From assembly GCA_038025085.1 (NCBI GenBank), contig CM076144.1, forward strand, positions 46,478,001 through 46,542,000: a DNA stretch of 64,000 nt, read 5' to 3'. Both the position numbers and the translations under genes were made by a program. Shown here one piece after another: positions 34,301 to 48,100 of the stretch. The notes beneath the pieces are model-generated. The model did no database searches. It saw nothing but the letters and a program-made list of their open reading frames with translations, and was not told the DNA's origin. Numbering within the stretch: the first letter of the stretch is position 1; each line of letters opens with the position of its first letter. The DNA is from Tetragonia tetragonoides (Eukaryota; Streptophyta; Magnoliopsida; Caryophyllales; Aizoaceae).

Positions 34301-34783
34301 ATCTTACATATAGAACAATCATCCCTAGTCAAGCGTTATCCAACTTTTAATAATCCCAACAAACCCACAGTTCTAAAAGTCATAAAACAAACAAACACAG
34401 ATCAACACAAAACCAAAATCCTAAAATCCAAAATGGGCACAAAATCAAACAAACCCAGATCAGAATAATCATAAAAACATCAAAACAGGCATCAAATTAA
34501 ACCAAATCTAAGAGAGAGAAAAACAGACCTCTTTGGCAGCAACAACAGAAGAGTATGGAAGAGCAAGATTGACAGTGAGCTTAGAAGGGATTGAAGAAGG
34601 GGTTGGAGGTCGTGGCTTCATATAAGCAGAAGGGGTTTGTGGGACATCCATGTTTGGTATCATTTTCTTCCATTTCTCCATAAATGTGTTGTCCACGGTT
34701 GGTGCTGCTGATACCTCTGATGCTGTTGCAAATGGCCTAGATTTGGCAGATCGGAGAAGACGAGTGGCGGCTTGGCGAAACAT
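31381..34783 (-). CDS. ATP synthase subunit delta', mitochondrial (two exons)
   Basis: Coding exons are 34529-34783 and 31381-31725, joined GAG|GTAGACATG in phase 0, giving 199 residues, the usual size. The product belongs to the central stalk of the mitochondrial F1Fo ATP synthase and corresponds to bacterial epsilon. The first exon has an Arg/Ser/Ala-rich presequence ([20 protein letters not shown]) for mitochondrial import. The beta-sandwich core follows ([40 protein letters not shown]), then helical C-terminal residues ending SALNAAVTG. The single 2.8-kb intron carries two SINE copies. The gene converges on LON2 and lies tail to tail with it, as remembered for Arabidopsis At5g47030/At5g47040. 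Nothing odd in the frame. Confidence 0.93.
32085..32247 (-). mobile_element. SINE copy A2 in the delta' intron
   Basis: On the minus strand: A-box-like TGGTATCGTCCATTGG, then AGAGGTCCCAAGTTCGAGCC (B box), then the family body ending GCTCGGATACCCATGTTATC before an A-rich stretch. This is the most complete of the four copies and shows both pol III boxes. Confidence 0.7.
33684..33792 (-). mobile_element. SINE copy A3 in the delta' intron
   Basis: Minus-strand copy with the body and 3' end (GCAAAGCTTGGATACCCATG) and part of the B-box side (ACCTCTGAGATTTATTCCAG), missing the middle of the B-box segment. It lies 1.5 kb from copy A2. Confidence 0.65.
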
Positions 34784-35040
34784 TTTTGTTGATTTTGTGG
34801 AAAAATGGAAGTTTTGTCAACAGTTTGTTTCTGGGGTTTCTTTTGTTCTGTGAAGTGAGACTCTTTTTCTCTCTCCTAAGGTGGGAAGACGAAGGTAGTG
34901 TGGAGTGTGAGGGTAATAGGGAGATGAAGTGGGCTTTTGTTTTTGTTTTGTGCGTAAAATCAATGCTGTTAAAGGGGATGTCAAAAGCCCTATCACATAA
35001 GCCCAATTGAGATATGTGCCTTTTACTGAGTTTTATTTTT
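34784..35040 (-). promoter_or_regulatory. Leader and proximal promoter of the delta' gene
   Basis: Directly upstream of the delta' start codon. It contains pyrimidine-rich sense-strand stretches (complement of the GAGAGAAAAAGAG region at ~34865). A transcription start cannot be placed from sequence alone. Confidence 0.4.
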
Positions 35041-35741
35041 TATTTTTTTTTCTCTTTTTTTTATTTGTTTACGAAAGGCTATAGATGAATGATTATCTTG
35101 ATCTTCTATTTCATGCAACTGTTACGAGTCAATGAGGTCTTGATTTAATGGTTAAAGTTGATATTTAGATATTTGTGGTTTTCTCCTATCAATAAAAAGA
35201 GATTTTTCAATTATTTATAACTAGTATGAAACTGAATCTTAAAAAGGGAAAAAAAAAAATCTCGCAAAAAAATTCTTATAGCCGCTATGATTGTCAAATC
35301 CTATAAATATAATACCAGGACCTCCAGTTAGAGCGAGTAATTACTCGATTGCACCATGTACTTTACATGGAGCCAAAATTATGACACTTAATTAGTGTGG
35401 TTGTTTGGTTCACTTAAAGAACTTGTAAGTTCTCAAGATAGTATTTCTCATAAATAAAAACACTTAATAGGAAGTCATAAAAGTTGTTTGATCGGTAATC
35501 CCACTTATTTAGATTTTTAAGGGAATTAGGTAAGCAACTACCTCCAATTTTAAAGAAGTCTTGAGATAATGTCAGAATGGTTGATGCCAAAGCACACTAA
35601 AAACCTTCTTCAAAGATATCATATACTCACAAGATCAAGTTGTTTCGAAATTGTCAAGCGAAAAAAAAAAGTTGTTTCGAAAATATGTACTCGTATCGAG
35701 AGTATTTATAAAAGCGGTAAATTGGGGGATAGGGTATTTCT

Positions 35742-36303
35742 AGGGGTGAGCAATGGGACCAAGTACTTGGTTCTGGATCCGGAACCGATCAAGACCCGGC
35801 GGGTTCAGACTTGGAACCAGTCCCACCGGGACCAGTTCTGATTCCAGAATTTCGGAACTGGTTGAAACCAGTACCAGTTCCGGATACTAGTTTTTGGGAC
35901 CAGGTACCCGCCGGATACCCGGCAGGACCAATTCCAAGAACTAGTTTATGAGTTTCATACTTTGATGTGGTATCGAGTTTTATTAATTATTGTTTTTGTA
36001 TTTTCGTTTTTGGGTTATAATATTATGATATTAGGTAAAATTTAGTAATAGATGGTTTATTAAAGAGAGTTGTATAAAATAATATTAAGTTTTGGGGAAA
36101 AAAGAGAACCAATAAGCCTATGAAAAAGTGAAAATGGGTACTTGGTCTCGGAACCGGAACCCGCCAGTTCCAGTACCAATTCCCAGATTTCAGGATCCAC
36201 CAGTACCAGTTCCAGTACCAATTTCCATATTTTAGGATCCGCCAGTATCAGTTCCAGTACCAGTTCAAGGTATTTTAGGCGGGTAACCGGCCATGCTCAC
36301 CCC
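35742..36303. mobile_element. 562-bp hAT-type MITE with perfect 8-base target duplication
   Basis: Ends are AGGGGTGAGCAATGG and the complement CCATGCTCACCCC. GTATTTCT lies on both sides (35734-35741 and 36304-36311). The interior is rich in GGTACCAGTTCC-like repeats on either strand. Eight-base duplications are typical of hAT elements. Confidence 0.85.
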
Positions 36304-36851
36304 GTATTTCTCTCGTATGTAGACTATGTGTAGTCATTTAGACATAATTGACGATGCTCTGCTGAACTGATAAGTATGCATTCTCCAGTAACTATGCACC
36401 CGTCCTGTTAACATTCCCAAATGAGAAATCCACGATCACTTTTTAAGATTTGCAAAATATACGTTCTCAAAAATGGAAAGCTCACAGAAGAAAAATAGGG
36501 GGCGGGGGGGGGGGGGTGCTGTGTTTTCTACATCTCTCTCATATTCACTCATCTACTCAAGACCTTGGATGCTCTAAGAAATCAATTCACGGAAACGCTT
36601 CCGTATGTACAAGGCACAAAAAATCTAAGAAATCGATCAACGGAAATGCTCCTATATGTACAAGGCACAAAAAATCCAATTGCTGATTTTCCTCGAATCA
36701 AACTGTCAATCCATCACTCTTCTATCTTCACTATCACTGCAGAATGAAAAACTGCACACCTCTGCAGATCTACTGAACTGTACATCTATCAACATATTTA
36801 CATGAGAAGGCCGAACGCAGGAAGTCACTCAAAATGTGGCATAACCATAAG

Positions 36852-39800
36852 CTACGACTCGTGGGCCCAGAAGGCATCAGGATCTTGGGTAAACAAAGAA
36901 GAATCCGGAATCTCCAAGTTTGCCAAGTGCCAATCGACAAAGCGAGCTTGGACACACTTCAATAGCAGAAGGATGGTAGGAAGAAGCCACCATGCATCAT
37001 CCTCCCTGTTAACAGACAGAAAAAAGATATTACAATAAACCCCAAACCAGTCAGCTATATAATTGAGATGTCAAAGCATCAGCCAATACTAACTGTACAC
37101 TCGCATATTTTTACTTCACTCACATACACTTTCGGTGTGGAACAATTGTTCAACCCATGAGATTTAGCAAGATATCTAATTAATGGTAAGATTTCTAAAG
37201 AGACCTAGTGATAAGTTGGTGAGCGCAAACTCTTCGTGAACTTGATCCATACGTTGGACCAAGTGGGAGTCATTCTTCAAAAACTGAGAGTCAACCTACG
37301 AGTCCCCCACTAATATTGGGAAACCCTTCTAAAGGGTAAGAATCACCCCTTAGGAGTTGGTCCATAAGATCGAACATGTCCATGCAAGACTACTCTTTGG
37401 CGAGAGATTCATTTTAGTACTATCTCCTAACAGGAACCTGCACAAAGCAGAGCTTCAACAACCAAAGAATAAAGACAGAAAAACAACTCTGTAACTTGAC
37501 CTTTTAGTCTTTCTAGCATTTGTCTGTTCTGGTACATCGACACAAATAATCGCATAGTAAATCATGCCCGATAAGAAAGCCACGGCCTGCAAATAGTGAC
37601 AAAATGTTAAACAATCAAAAGGTAGTGAAATGAAGGTTTCAGGTCCAATGCATGAGCTAAGCTTTCAAGATATACGACATTTTAAAAACAAAAACAATGC
37701 AAATCCGAAGATTTAACTAGCTACTCCAGCTTGTTCAGGGTTTATGCTTCAAGCATACAGACAAAAAAAATTTCACAATCTTGCAAACAAAACCCCGTGA
37801 AATACCTAAAAGTTCCGGCCAAGGTTGGGCTAACTTACAATGTTTGATATAGAAGTGGCATTCCACAATGCATACATACGAGCAAGTGAAGCCTTTCGAT
37901 GGCCTTTGCTGAACAGGGCATTCAAGCCCGCGGGAAAGGGGGATAGCAGGGACAAAGGAAGTATAAGCAGGACAGCAAGAAAAGCCCCAACAGAAATCCA
38001 ATAAAACTGAACCAGCATAAGGAGTGTGAGAGAAAGATCAGCTAATATCATGATTAAGATGAGCAGCTGCAGCGTCTCCTGGATCAATAAACAAGTATAA
38101 AATATCACAATCTCATTTTCATCAATCGCAGATCTCAGATTTATAAAGTTCATTATTGCATAATCTGGTGTCATATGTACAACCTGGCAACCAACAGGTC
38201 TGGTGTTACGCAGGAATAGAGAAAATGGAAAGAAAAAATCCCTCCTAAATTCAAGGGATTTCAGCGTAGCATCATTTATAAGAGCTCCATTTATTATCCC
38301 ACTTGTCCTTCCACGTGATAATGCTTGACTTGTGTAAGTTTGTGACTGTTGCAGCTGTTTGTTGTGCTTTTCTGCTGTTCTATCGTTTCTCCTGAAGAAC
38401 AGGACAAAAAAGAAAATGATACATATGGTATATCCACGAAATGCAGATGAAGTTTTCTCAGCACCCTAATCTATAATTTCAAATGCATGGCCCATGTTAT
38501 CTAGCACAATGAAGTTCATATAAACATATTGTCCGCACAAACCAAATTCCTTTCAACATAAACAGCACAACTATTATTTTGTGGCTCTATCGGAAACCTC
38601 CTCTCTACTAGTTAGTTAGAGATAAGCCTGCATCTAGACCTCCCCAAATCCCGCCCTTGCCAGGATCTTTCCTGGGTTGTCGTTGTTGAAACAAGTAACT
38701 ATACACAAACCAAAAAGTTAATTATTATGGTAGCTACGGCCTATAGTGTGTTGACAACTTTATGTGGGTTTGAGTTGGATCTATAAAATCATGAGTGTAT
38801 ATATTCTAGGCAATAAGGTTAGTTATCATCTAATAGTAACTTACTTGGCAAGAATTAGAGGGGACACATGTATGGAAGCACTGAGAGGTAAAGTATACTT
38901 CAACCTGAAACTGTAAATCCAGGGAATAACGTGCCTGACAGGCAATTTTCACCTTCCATACTTGCCTCCTCTCTCATCCATCAATACCTATGTGCACCAC
39001 CTGACCTCCAGCATCAAAGCATCATTGTCTCACAGAATACACCCATAGATAATCATGGAACATATCCTAGATACAGGACAGTGTACAGTCACTAGTTCTT
39101 CTACCTCATACATGATATACAATTATAATGCCTCCTTGCATTCTCTAAAATTGCATAGCACTCCCATTCTCACTCTGCACGACTGATTTTTGAAGTTGCT
39201 TACAATGTGGGTAACTACAACCTCACAAGCGTTACCCCACTACATTTGTTATATATCTACTAGATCTAGTGGTTTATAACTAACCAGCCAAAAGTAAGAT
39301 GAATCAATATACCATCCACAATGGGTTGGATGGTTGGATGAAAACAAATTAAGGAAATTCAAAAAGGACTCTCATAGTCATATTATAATCTAAAACATGA
39401 TTTTTTTTTTTCCTCATAATGGAACATACATTTTGGTTGTGATAGCAGTGACAATAAGAGCAGTGATAACAATGCAAGATTATGACCGACATCAACCAAC
39501 CGTAAATAATAAAACATTCCCTGAAGCATTATAGCTTGCCTTGGAGATTCGTCAACATCAATGACCGTTGAGACAGTTTGGTTTGTACTGTGGAAAGTGT
39601 AATCAGCAACCACTACCCAAATACCTAGTTGATAGTAGCCAGAAGCAGTGGCATGAAACCAGCCGAGATCAATCCGGACCCCATGAAACTCAAGTTGGGG
39701 ATTTGCGTGACTATAGATCCAATATATCACAGGAGCAAGTGTTGAGCGCATCAATCCATGCCGTACTGTTCTTAACTGAGCATTGAGACCAGCCACCAAA

Positions 39801-42114
39801 TGGTTCCACACAGAAGCTGGGACATGCTGAAACAATTATAAGAGATATGTCAGAGTGGGAGATCAATAGATTGCATATATGACTACAAGGGATGGGGGTG
39901 CAGTAGAAGTGTAACACCCCGGATTTTATCCGGGGTGTTACAAGAAGAGAGACCTGAGCAATGAGATTTGTCAACAGTGCGTCACTGTGAAGAGTATAAG
40001 GAGACATATAACTTCCATCACCACCAAAAATTATGCACATCGGGAATCTCTTCTGTATAGTAGATACGATGTCTGTACGCTTTTCATCACCACCAAGATT
40101 AAAATCAATATATGCAACCATTAAATCAGGTGTTCCTCCAACCTGCATCCAATGGAAATTTGATTACTCCTACGTAAAATGGGAGATGGACAGGACAGGA
40201 GCCCGGGGGGAAGTTTCACTTCCTATTCAGAGTGGCAAAAAAATTGTCCATTTCCAGTTGCAGAAACCCTCTTATAGCTTGTACGTTCTAATAAACTCTT
40301 ACTTTAAGCAAGGATTTTGAAATTTGAAACTGAGACATTGATATTTTAGAACAAAAGAAGTTAAAGTTACAGGCTCACTGAAAATCGAAACTTTTTTAAG
40401 TACTAAATGAAGCTGAATAACCTTCATCCCTTTGTACAAGGCCCGTGATCGGCATGAGCGAAGACAAGAATGATCGTATTCAGACTTGACATAATCCTGA
40501 AGACGTCGGATTTTTATCCTGCGGCGCCATTGTTTCCACGACCAGGCACAAGGATAAGCAAGCACTAAAAGAATTCTATGGACAGACCCTTCCCACCAAT
40601 CATATGCAGCAATAGAATTAATCTCATCAATAAATCTATTAAAGGCATCTTCATACCTGAAAGCAAAATAACAAAGTCATCATCAGTATCATATGAAGAG
40701 GATCAAGCTTATTACCCTATTTCCCATCCAAAATATAAGACAAAAGGCTATCAAGTCATCTACCCCCATTTTGTTTTCCTTAAGAGTATTTTCTTTTTAA
40801 GATAAAGAAAAATTGTACTAACAACAGTGTAAAACTTACAGGCTAGGAAAACAAAATGTCCACCCCACAACTAAAATCACCCAGTACGTATTGGTTTTTG
40901 AGGTTGCCAATACGCAATATCCCAGTATATACAGGGGTGCCCTGTACGACTGATAACGGCTGATAAAGCGCCGCGGCCGATACAGCTGATATATAGTCGG
41001 TACAACAGATATGGCCGACACCAAAAATATTTCCAAGATAGCCGCAACCTGTTACACCACACCCATAACACTATGCTGCCATGATATCGCGAACATTGCA
41101 GCAATCGTGATTCCAACCCTGCCAACCTCATGTTGTGAAAGTGACCATTTAATTTTGATTTTGTGGCAACTATGAAAATTCTACTCTGCTCATCTACCCA
41201 GGAAACTATAAAAATAAAAGACGGAATTTTGATTGTATATCAATTTTCTATTTGAGAGTAGAAAGACAAAGGCCTCCAGTGAAGTACAAGGAAACTATTT
41301 ATCACACTTGTGCAGGATAAGTTTGTCATCTACAGAGGGGGAGTAGATCTCTTACACAATCCCCACAATTTCTTTTGGAGGAGAGTAAGGGAGGTGCCAA
41401 GGCTCCCTAAAGGTGTTAGGACCCATAAAGTACATCCTGTGAACATGGCTTTGAGTTTCTTCAGCTCTGCTGGGTCCCTTTACCTGATGTGAAGAGGATA
41501 TAAAATGCAGTTACTATAGTTACTATTCAGTGTTCGAAGACAATGAGTTACAAACTTTGCCAGCAACATACCTCTGATAGAGAGAGGAGATGTGGAGAAC
41601 GATAATCAGAATGTTGCTGCACAAATGAACGTGCACTATGATATGTACTACTCGATCCAACTATTTTCCTGCGTACAATGTTTAACAATAGGCCTACAGA
41701 TAACAAACAGAACAAGAGGAAGAGGGCAAATGTCCCGGGGCCTCCAAATGTATACGTTAACTCCTCAAGGGGTGTAAAGCAATGGGGCATCCTGTATTTA
41801 TCAGAAATACATTTGTATGGACATGATGGTTGACTCACTCCACCTGCAATATTTGCGTCACTAGTTCATGGATAGCAGGAAAAAAAGGCATTACAAGACA
41901 AAGTTCTACGTTAACTGAACCATTTGCAACATAATATCCAGTTACCTCGTACATAAATAAATTCTGCTCGATTAGGAAGTAATTCTAGGGCGCATGGAGT
42001 GCAGAACTGTTCATCAGAGCCATCAACATCCTTGAAAGTTCCGACAGGGCATTCCTGCATCATCAGGCAAATACAAGCAACTTAATACATAGTCTATGGA
42101 AATAGCAAAAAGTA

Positions 42115-42145
<31 letters not shown>

Positions 42146-45100
42146 TGTAAGGTTTAGGGAACTTTAGCAATGTACATGTCAATTACCGTCAAGCATGTGC
42201 TTTAAGAAAACATCTTTGAAGTTTAACTACTTAAAATCAAGTGATTTTTTGGAAAAAGTTGAGAAAAATCATGAATCAGAAACTATGGGGGCAATGGTAT
42301 AAGGTAACAACTATTAACCAAAAAATTTAAAACAAATGTCTTCATTCATAATCACATTGGCATATCCCTCCAAGCTGCACTTATTTAACATATTAACGAC
42401 TATCCTCAGTTTGCAGATGACACTATCCTCTTCTTGGCTGCGGATCTTGAGAAATTCAAGAATGTTTTGACAATCTTGCAAATTTTTGAGTTGATTTCAG
42501 GGATGAGAGTCAATCTTGCGAAATGTAGTTTGGCTGGGATAAATGTGGGTAACGACTTTTTGACGACGATAACAGGTTTGGCAGGCTGTCAGATACAGGG
42601 GTGGCCACTTACCTACTTGGGTGTGCCTTTAGGAGGTAACCCACGTTCGGAGGCTTTTTGGGAGCCAGTTGTGCAACGGGTGTCCAGGCGCTTGGATGGT
42701 TGGAAGCGAGTTTATTTCTCGTTCGGGGGCAGGATTACCTTAATTCAATCTTGTCTTTCTAGTATTCCGTTGTACTACCTCTCTTTGTTTAGGATTCCAG
42801 TAGCCGTAGCTAATAGGATCGAGAAACTCATGAGAGACTTCCTTTGGACTGGTATGGATGGGGAGCGAAAGGATCACTTGGTGAGCTGGGACAAGGTGTG
42901 TCGCCCTAAGGAGGAAGGTGGTTTGGGTGTGGACAGGTTGGTGGCAAAAAACATCGCCCTTGCGGGCAAATGGCTTTGGCGTTTTCCACGGGAGCCTAAT
43001 AGTCTTTGGCATCGGGTCATCCGAAGTAGGTATGGAACGCAACAGAACGGGTGGGACGCACAGTTTACAGGGACCTATACACATGCTAGTCCGTGGAAGT
43101 TTATTTCACAAATCCTTCCGCGCTTCCTTCCTCATGTTGAGTTGGAACTTGGGAATGGTGCACGCATTAGGTTTTGGGAGGATAATTGGAGGGGTGGTGA
43201 GCAGTTTTGTACGAGATTTCCTCGATTGTTTCAGTTGTCCACTCTACATGGGGGTATGGTTGCTGATTTTTTCTCGGTAGAGAGTGGTTCCTGGAATTTA
43301 CATCTTCGTCGGCCACCTCATGATAGGGAGATGGAAGAGCTCACTTCGCTTCTTACTCTTGTAGAGCCTATTCAGCTGTCGAGCTCAGATGACTCTAGGA
43401 GGTGGATTGGAGATCCTTTAGGGGAGTTCTCTTGCAAGTCCTTCTGTCGGGATTTGGGGACAGCTCTCCCTTGTTTTCCTCTAGCAGACTACATTTGGAA
43501 AGCAAAGGTACCTATGAAGGTGAAGGCATTTGTGTGGACTTTGGTGCTGGATAGGGTTAATACAAACAACTTAAGGCAGCGGAGGAGACCCGGGGTGCTT
43601 TTGTCACCAGATATGTGTTCGCTATGTCGGTCTAGCTGCGAGACTTCTGCACATCTTTTTCTTTGGTGTGATGTGGCACAGAGGCGTAGATTGATTCAGG
43701 GGGAGGTGTTTGTTTACCCTTCTAGTGTTGAGGCCTTTTTACAGATGCATTTCCGGGGCTTTGGGGGTGGTAAGGAGAGGAGGTTGCTGTGGCGCAATGC
43801 TTATTTTGCAATTTTGTGGTGCATTTGGTTAGAGAGGAATGCACGAGTGTTTAAGGGACTTTCAGCAACTCCTGCGATGCTTTGGGAGAGAATCACTTAT
43901 TTAGCTTCCTTATGGGCTAAGGTTGCGGGGGCTTTTAGGGATTACTCTATAACTGATATACAGAGGAATTGGGGCAATCTGTAAATGTTTTATTTAGAGG
44001 ATACCTTATCCTCTCTTCTGCTGTACATTTAAATTCATATCAATATACTTTTTCTTTATCTAAAAAACTTATTTAACATATTAACTTAAGGCATGAGAGT
44101 ACTTATAATCTAGATGTGTAGGTAAAAGAAGAGAGAAAAAAGGGACTAGGGAAACAATATTCTCCTGAGACTCCCTTACAGAGGCCAGTGCACGTGTCTA
44201 ATATAGTCAAATAACTACCAAGGTGGAGAGTAATAAAACCAGATTTCCCATAACAAAAAATAATTTGCTACTCCTCACCAAGTCACAAGCCAAATATACA
44301 AAGATAATGAGAGCATATACTGTACATAAGCAGGTCATTTCCTTACTCCTTCAAAAGCCAACATACTCTCTAGACATTTAGCTCGGCGCAAATATGAATG
44401 CCTGCATCAGGATATAGCTTGAAGCATAGAACTAAAGGCAGAAAACTGACTTACTCTGCAAAATGTACCATAGAGGCCCTTTGGGCACTCTTTCCCATTG
44501 ATTGTACCCTCTTCTCCATGGTGACCTGGAATGTCCCCTGCACCTCCTCTGTAGAAGAGATAGAGGTTGTCAGTCAACAATCTAAGTGACCAGAAGCTTC
44601 TGTTTTATTGATCCAAGTAGCACATAGTTACTCCCTCTATCCCTAAATAAATCACTCTTCCAAATAATCTGATATCTAAAAAAAAGTGGGGCGGTGGGGG
44701 CTGGGGTCGTGGGGAAAGGAAACTTGAGAGGAATTTTTTTGGGAAAATCACCCTATGGAGGCAAAACTAAATTTTAACGATTCAGCGAAGTAACATTATT
44801 TTATTCGCCTAAAATAAAAAGAGAGACAAAATGTTGGAATAGAGGTGCGGGCGCTCGTTGGACTTTGGCTTTGTGCTGGATAAAAATCAAAGATATGTGA
44901 CAACGAAGGTGCATACTTTGTTGTGCTGGCAGTGAGACTTCTGCCATGTTTTTTTTCCTCTTTACATTGCAAGATCTCTTTGGAGTAGGATGTTTGCTGT
45001 GTATGAGGAAGCTTGGGTCTACAGTCAACCCACCTAGTGTTTTGGAGTTCTTCTAGATATGTTATGTAGAAGTTATTATGGTGTAATGCTCTCTGGGGAA

Positions 45101-48100
45101 CTGTGAGTTTCCGTTGCTGATGGTTAGATATTCTACATATGAGGTCAAGAGGAATTGAGCGAATTTGTAACTAGCTTCCCTTTGTAGGACACCATGTCCT
45201 CCTTTGCTGCAACTTTTGTTTCTTATGATATATACTCTTTTCTTCCTAAACAGAACGTCTTTACAAAAACATCAGGTTCCTAACCACCATGAGGATCGAG
45301 TAAGCACTATCCTGATCCCCCCAGTCTTTAAATAAAACAATTTAATAAAATCAGGCATCAGAATCCTTTAAAGGGCAAAGCAAACTTTGAGTTTTGTATG
45401 TTACAACAAACAAGTTGATATTAACATGAGAGCAGTAAAGGTTACAACAAAAATGGAATGACAACTACAAACCTAAAGTTCCTATATATAAAGGACAAGA
45501 AAATAGCTATGTAGCATGCCAGCCAGAATAACTGCACCTAATACTATACTAGTTGCAATCATAATGCAATTAAACCATTGTCAAACTCAAGCATACCTAG
45601 TGTTGATGGTACCCTTTACTGTGGCAATCGGAACATATTCATCTCCAGTATTTATATTAGACCAATGGAAATGAACTCGCCCACCACCACCACCACCACC
45701 ACCGAGAGGACCACCTCTTCCTCCGACAACAGATAAGTTGGAATTGTCAGCAAGCATGAGCTTTTGCAGAAAAACAAGAACTGTACCACCAGAGCCCCCA
45801 CCAAGACCTCCAACCGACATGACATCGCTATTTGTTATTCGTTTACCGTAGCTTTGACCATCAGCCCTCACAGATCCATGCAAAACTAGCGTCAAGAGAG
45901 GCCACTGCATTGCTCCCATCACTGTAAAGGGGGGGGGGGGAGGGAGGAAGAGATTGTTTTCAAATTGAACATGTTAAAAATAATAGTGTACTAGTCTACA
46001 ATTTCCAATGTAAACAAGGATCTAACTCTAATGCATGGACATGCCAAGCAAGTCTGCGTTCTCGTTTCCAACAAGTTTCAGAAACAGAGATGGTTGGGAA
46101 ATACTTTAGAAATGTTTCGGGCCGGAGGAACACGATTCTAGCAGGCACAGTAAATATCCCAGCATTCCATTCCAACCAAAGGCACCAGTAGAAAGCAAGG
46201 AAGCACACCGCGACAACAATTTATTTTTTAGATAAATAGAATATTTATATTTATGACAGCAGCAAGGGAAAACTGTCCTCCCAAAGAAATTACAGCAAGT
46301 TAGTCCATTTTATACTCCTTATCCTGCCAGAAACCATCTTATAGAACCTGCAAGTGCTGACTGCTGACTAATCGTAGCAGGGCAAACAAAGCACTCCCCT
46401 CCCCCTGAGGGTAGTCTACAAAGTTCAAGCAAAATCACAATACTTTTCTTTCGGTTTTTTTTCTCTCTCTCTCTATAATATTTTAATTGCTCTAACAAAA
46501 AAAAAATTCATAACTTTTTGGCCTTTCCACGTTTCCTACTTCTTAGAATTTACGTTTTCACATTTCCCGTTTCCGTGTCTGTACCTGTGCGGCTGTGTAA
46601 TATAGGTAACTACTGCAACAGCTTCGCTGGAAGTGTGGTGGTTTCACGAGAGGCATTTTGCTAATGGTATGCTAAGACAAACCACTAGCACCAAGCAAAC
46701 AGAAACACAGCAATCAGTACAGTACCATATACCCAAAATAATATGCCCACTGCCCAACTTGTGCATCACATAGTGGATCTCTGGCTACTTCCTAAAAAGG
46801 GCTCCAACAGAAACTCCCTAGCATGTGCATAGCCAAACAAAGGGGACAAGAGAAACGACTCCAAAGATTGGGGGTTTCCCCACAAATTCCAATAATAGAA
46901 GAGAATAGAAAAATTAGTATCTATATGCATGTTGCCTTGTATGAGCATCACAGTGTAATATTAAGAAATCATTTAAACAACCTTGATCATTGAATTAATA
47001 CTCTCTGAGCATGTGATGGAAATTTTCAGCCACACACGTTACCTTCTTACAAAGGTAGAGTACTACATTGTTAATGTAAGAAATATGCACAACGGTCACT
47101 TGTAAGGTCTCATAAAGGTAATGAAATATGCTTACCTATCATTCCACCCCCAGCTACATGTCCATATGACTTATTTGGGCCTTCAGATCCACTTCCTAGC
47201 TCACAAGGAAGATCAGCATTGCCATATCTATTTCCACCTTCACTCACTGTTCCATTAAACATCCCTGAACCCCCCCTGCCTCCATGTCCAGCACCACCAC
47301 CAGCCCCATTTGAATATGTTGCTGTACCGATACCTTTCCTGCAACCTGGAACAAAAATATCAGTTTAAAGTGTTGTGACTCTTTTTTTCAGATAGGAAAA
47401 ATTTTATTAATCAAATGTGTAAAAATACAAAATGGAGGACAAGGTATCCTCAGTAAAACACAAGCAAACCAAAATATCTACAAATCTCGCCAATGGCGTT
47501 GAACAACCGTGAGCGGGACACCCCTAAAAGCTCCCGCCAGCTTAGCCCAAAGGGAGGTCAAGTAGACCACATGGTCCCAAACATAGTCTATAGGCTTCCC
47601 AACATCGGAGAAGACCCTCGAGTTCCTCTCCAACCAAATACACCAAAGTATGGTCATACAAGCACACCTCCATAACAACCTCCCATCCTTCCCCCTCCTC
47701 ATCGCAACAAATCGTAGCTGTAAAAACTCTCCCACCGTGGACACACAAAGCTCTCCCCACACAACAGCCTATCCCATAACGACCTGGCAAACTCACACAT
47801 CACAAGCAAATGCAAGCAATCCTCCTTATCATGACGACATATCACACAAAAGCCCGGTAGAAGTGTCCAACCAGGCCTCCGGCGTTGCACCATAAAGTGT
47901 TGTGACTCTTAAACGCACTTTACATCACATGTGAGAATATGCTAAATTTTGTTACTTTGCAAGAAGCCAAAACAACTGGAGATTAAACTCCTTTGTTAGT
48001 TGAATGAACTTTTACCATGGGGGCATCTTACATGCTTGTATTTATGAAGCATGAAGATACCATGGAAGGAAAATAGTCTTGCAACTAAGCAAAATATGCA

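Noticed and set aside
42740..43084. Antisense frame inside the L1 copy
   Set aside because: Shadow of the LINE reading frame with no family resemblance.
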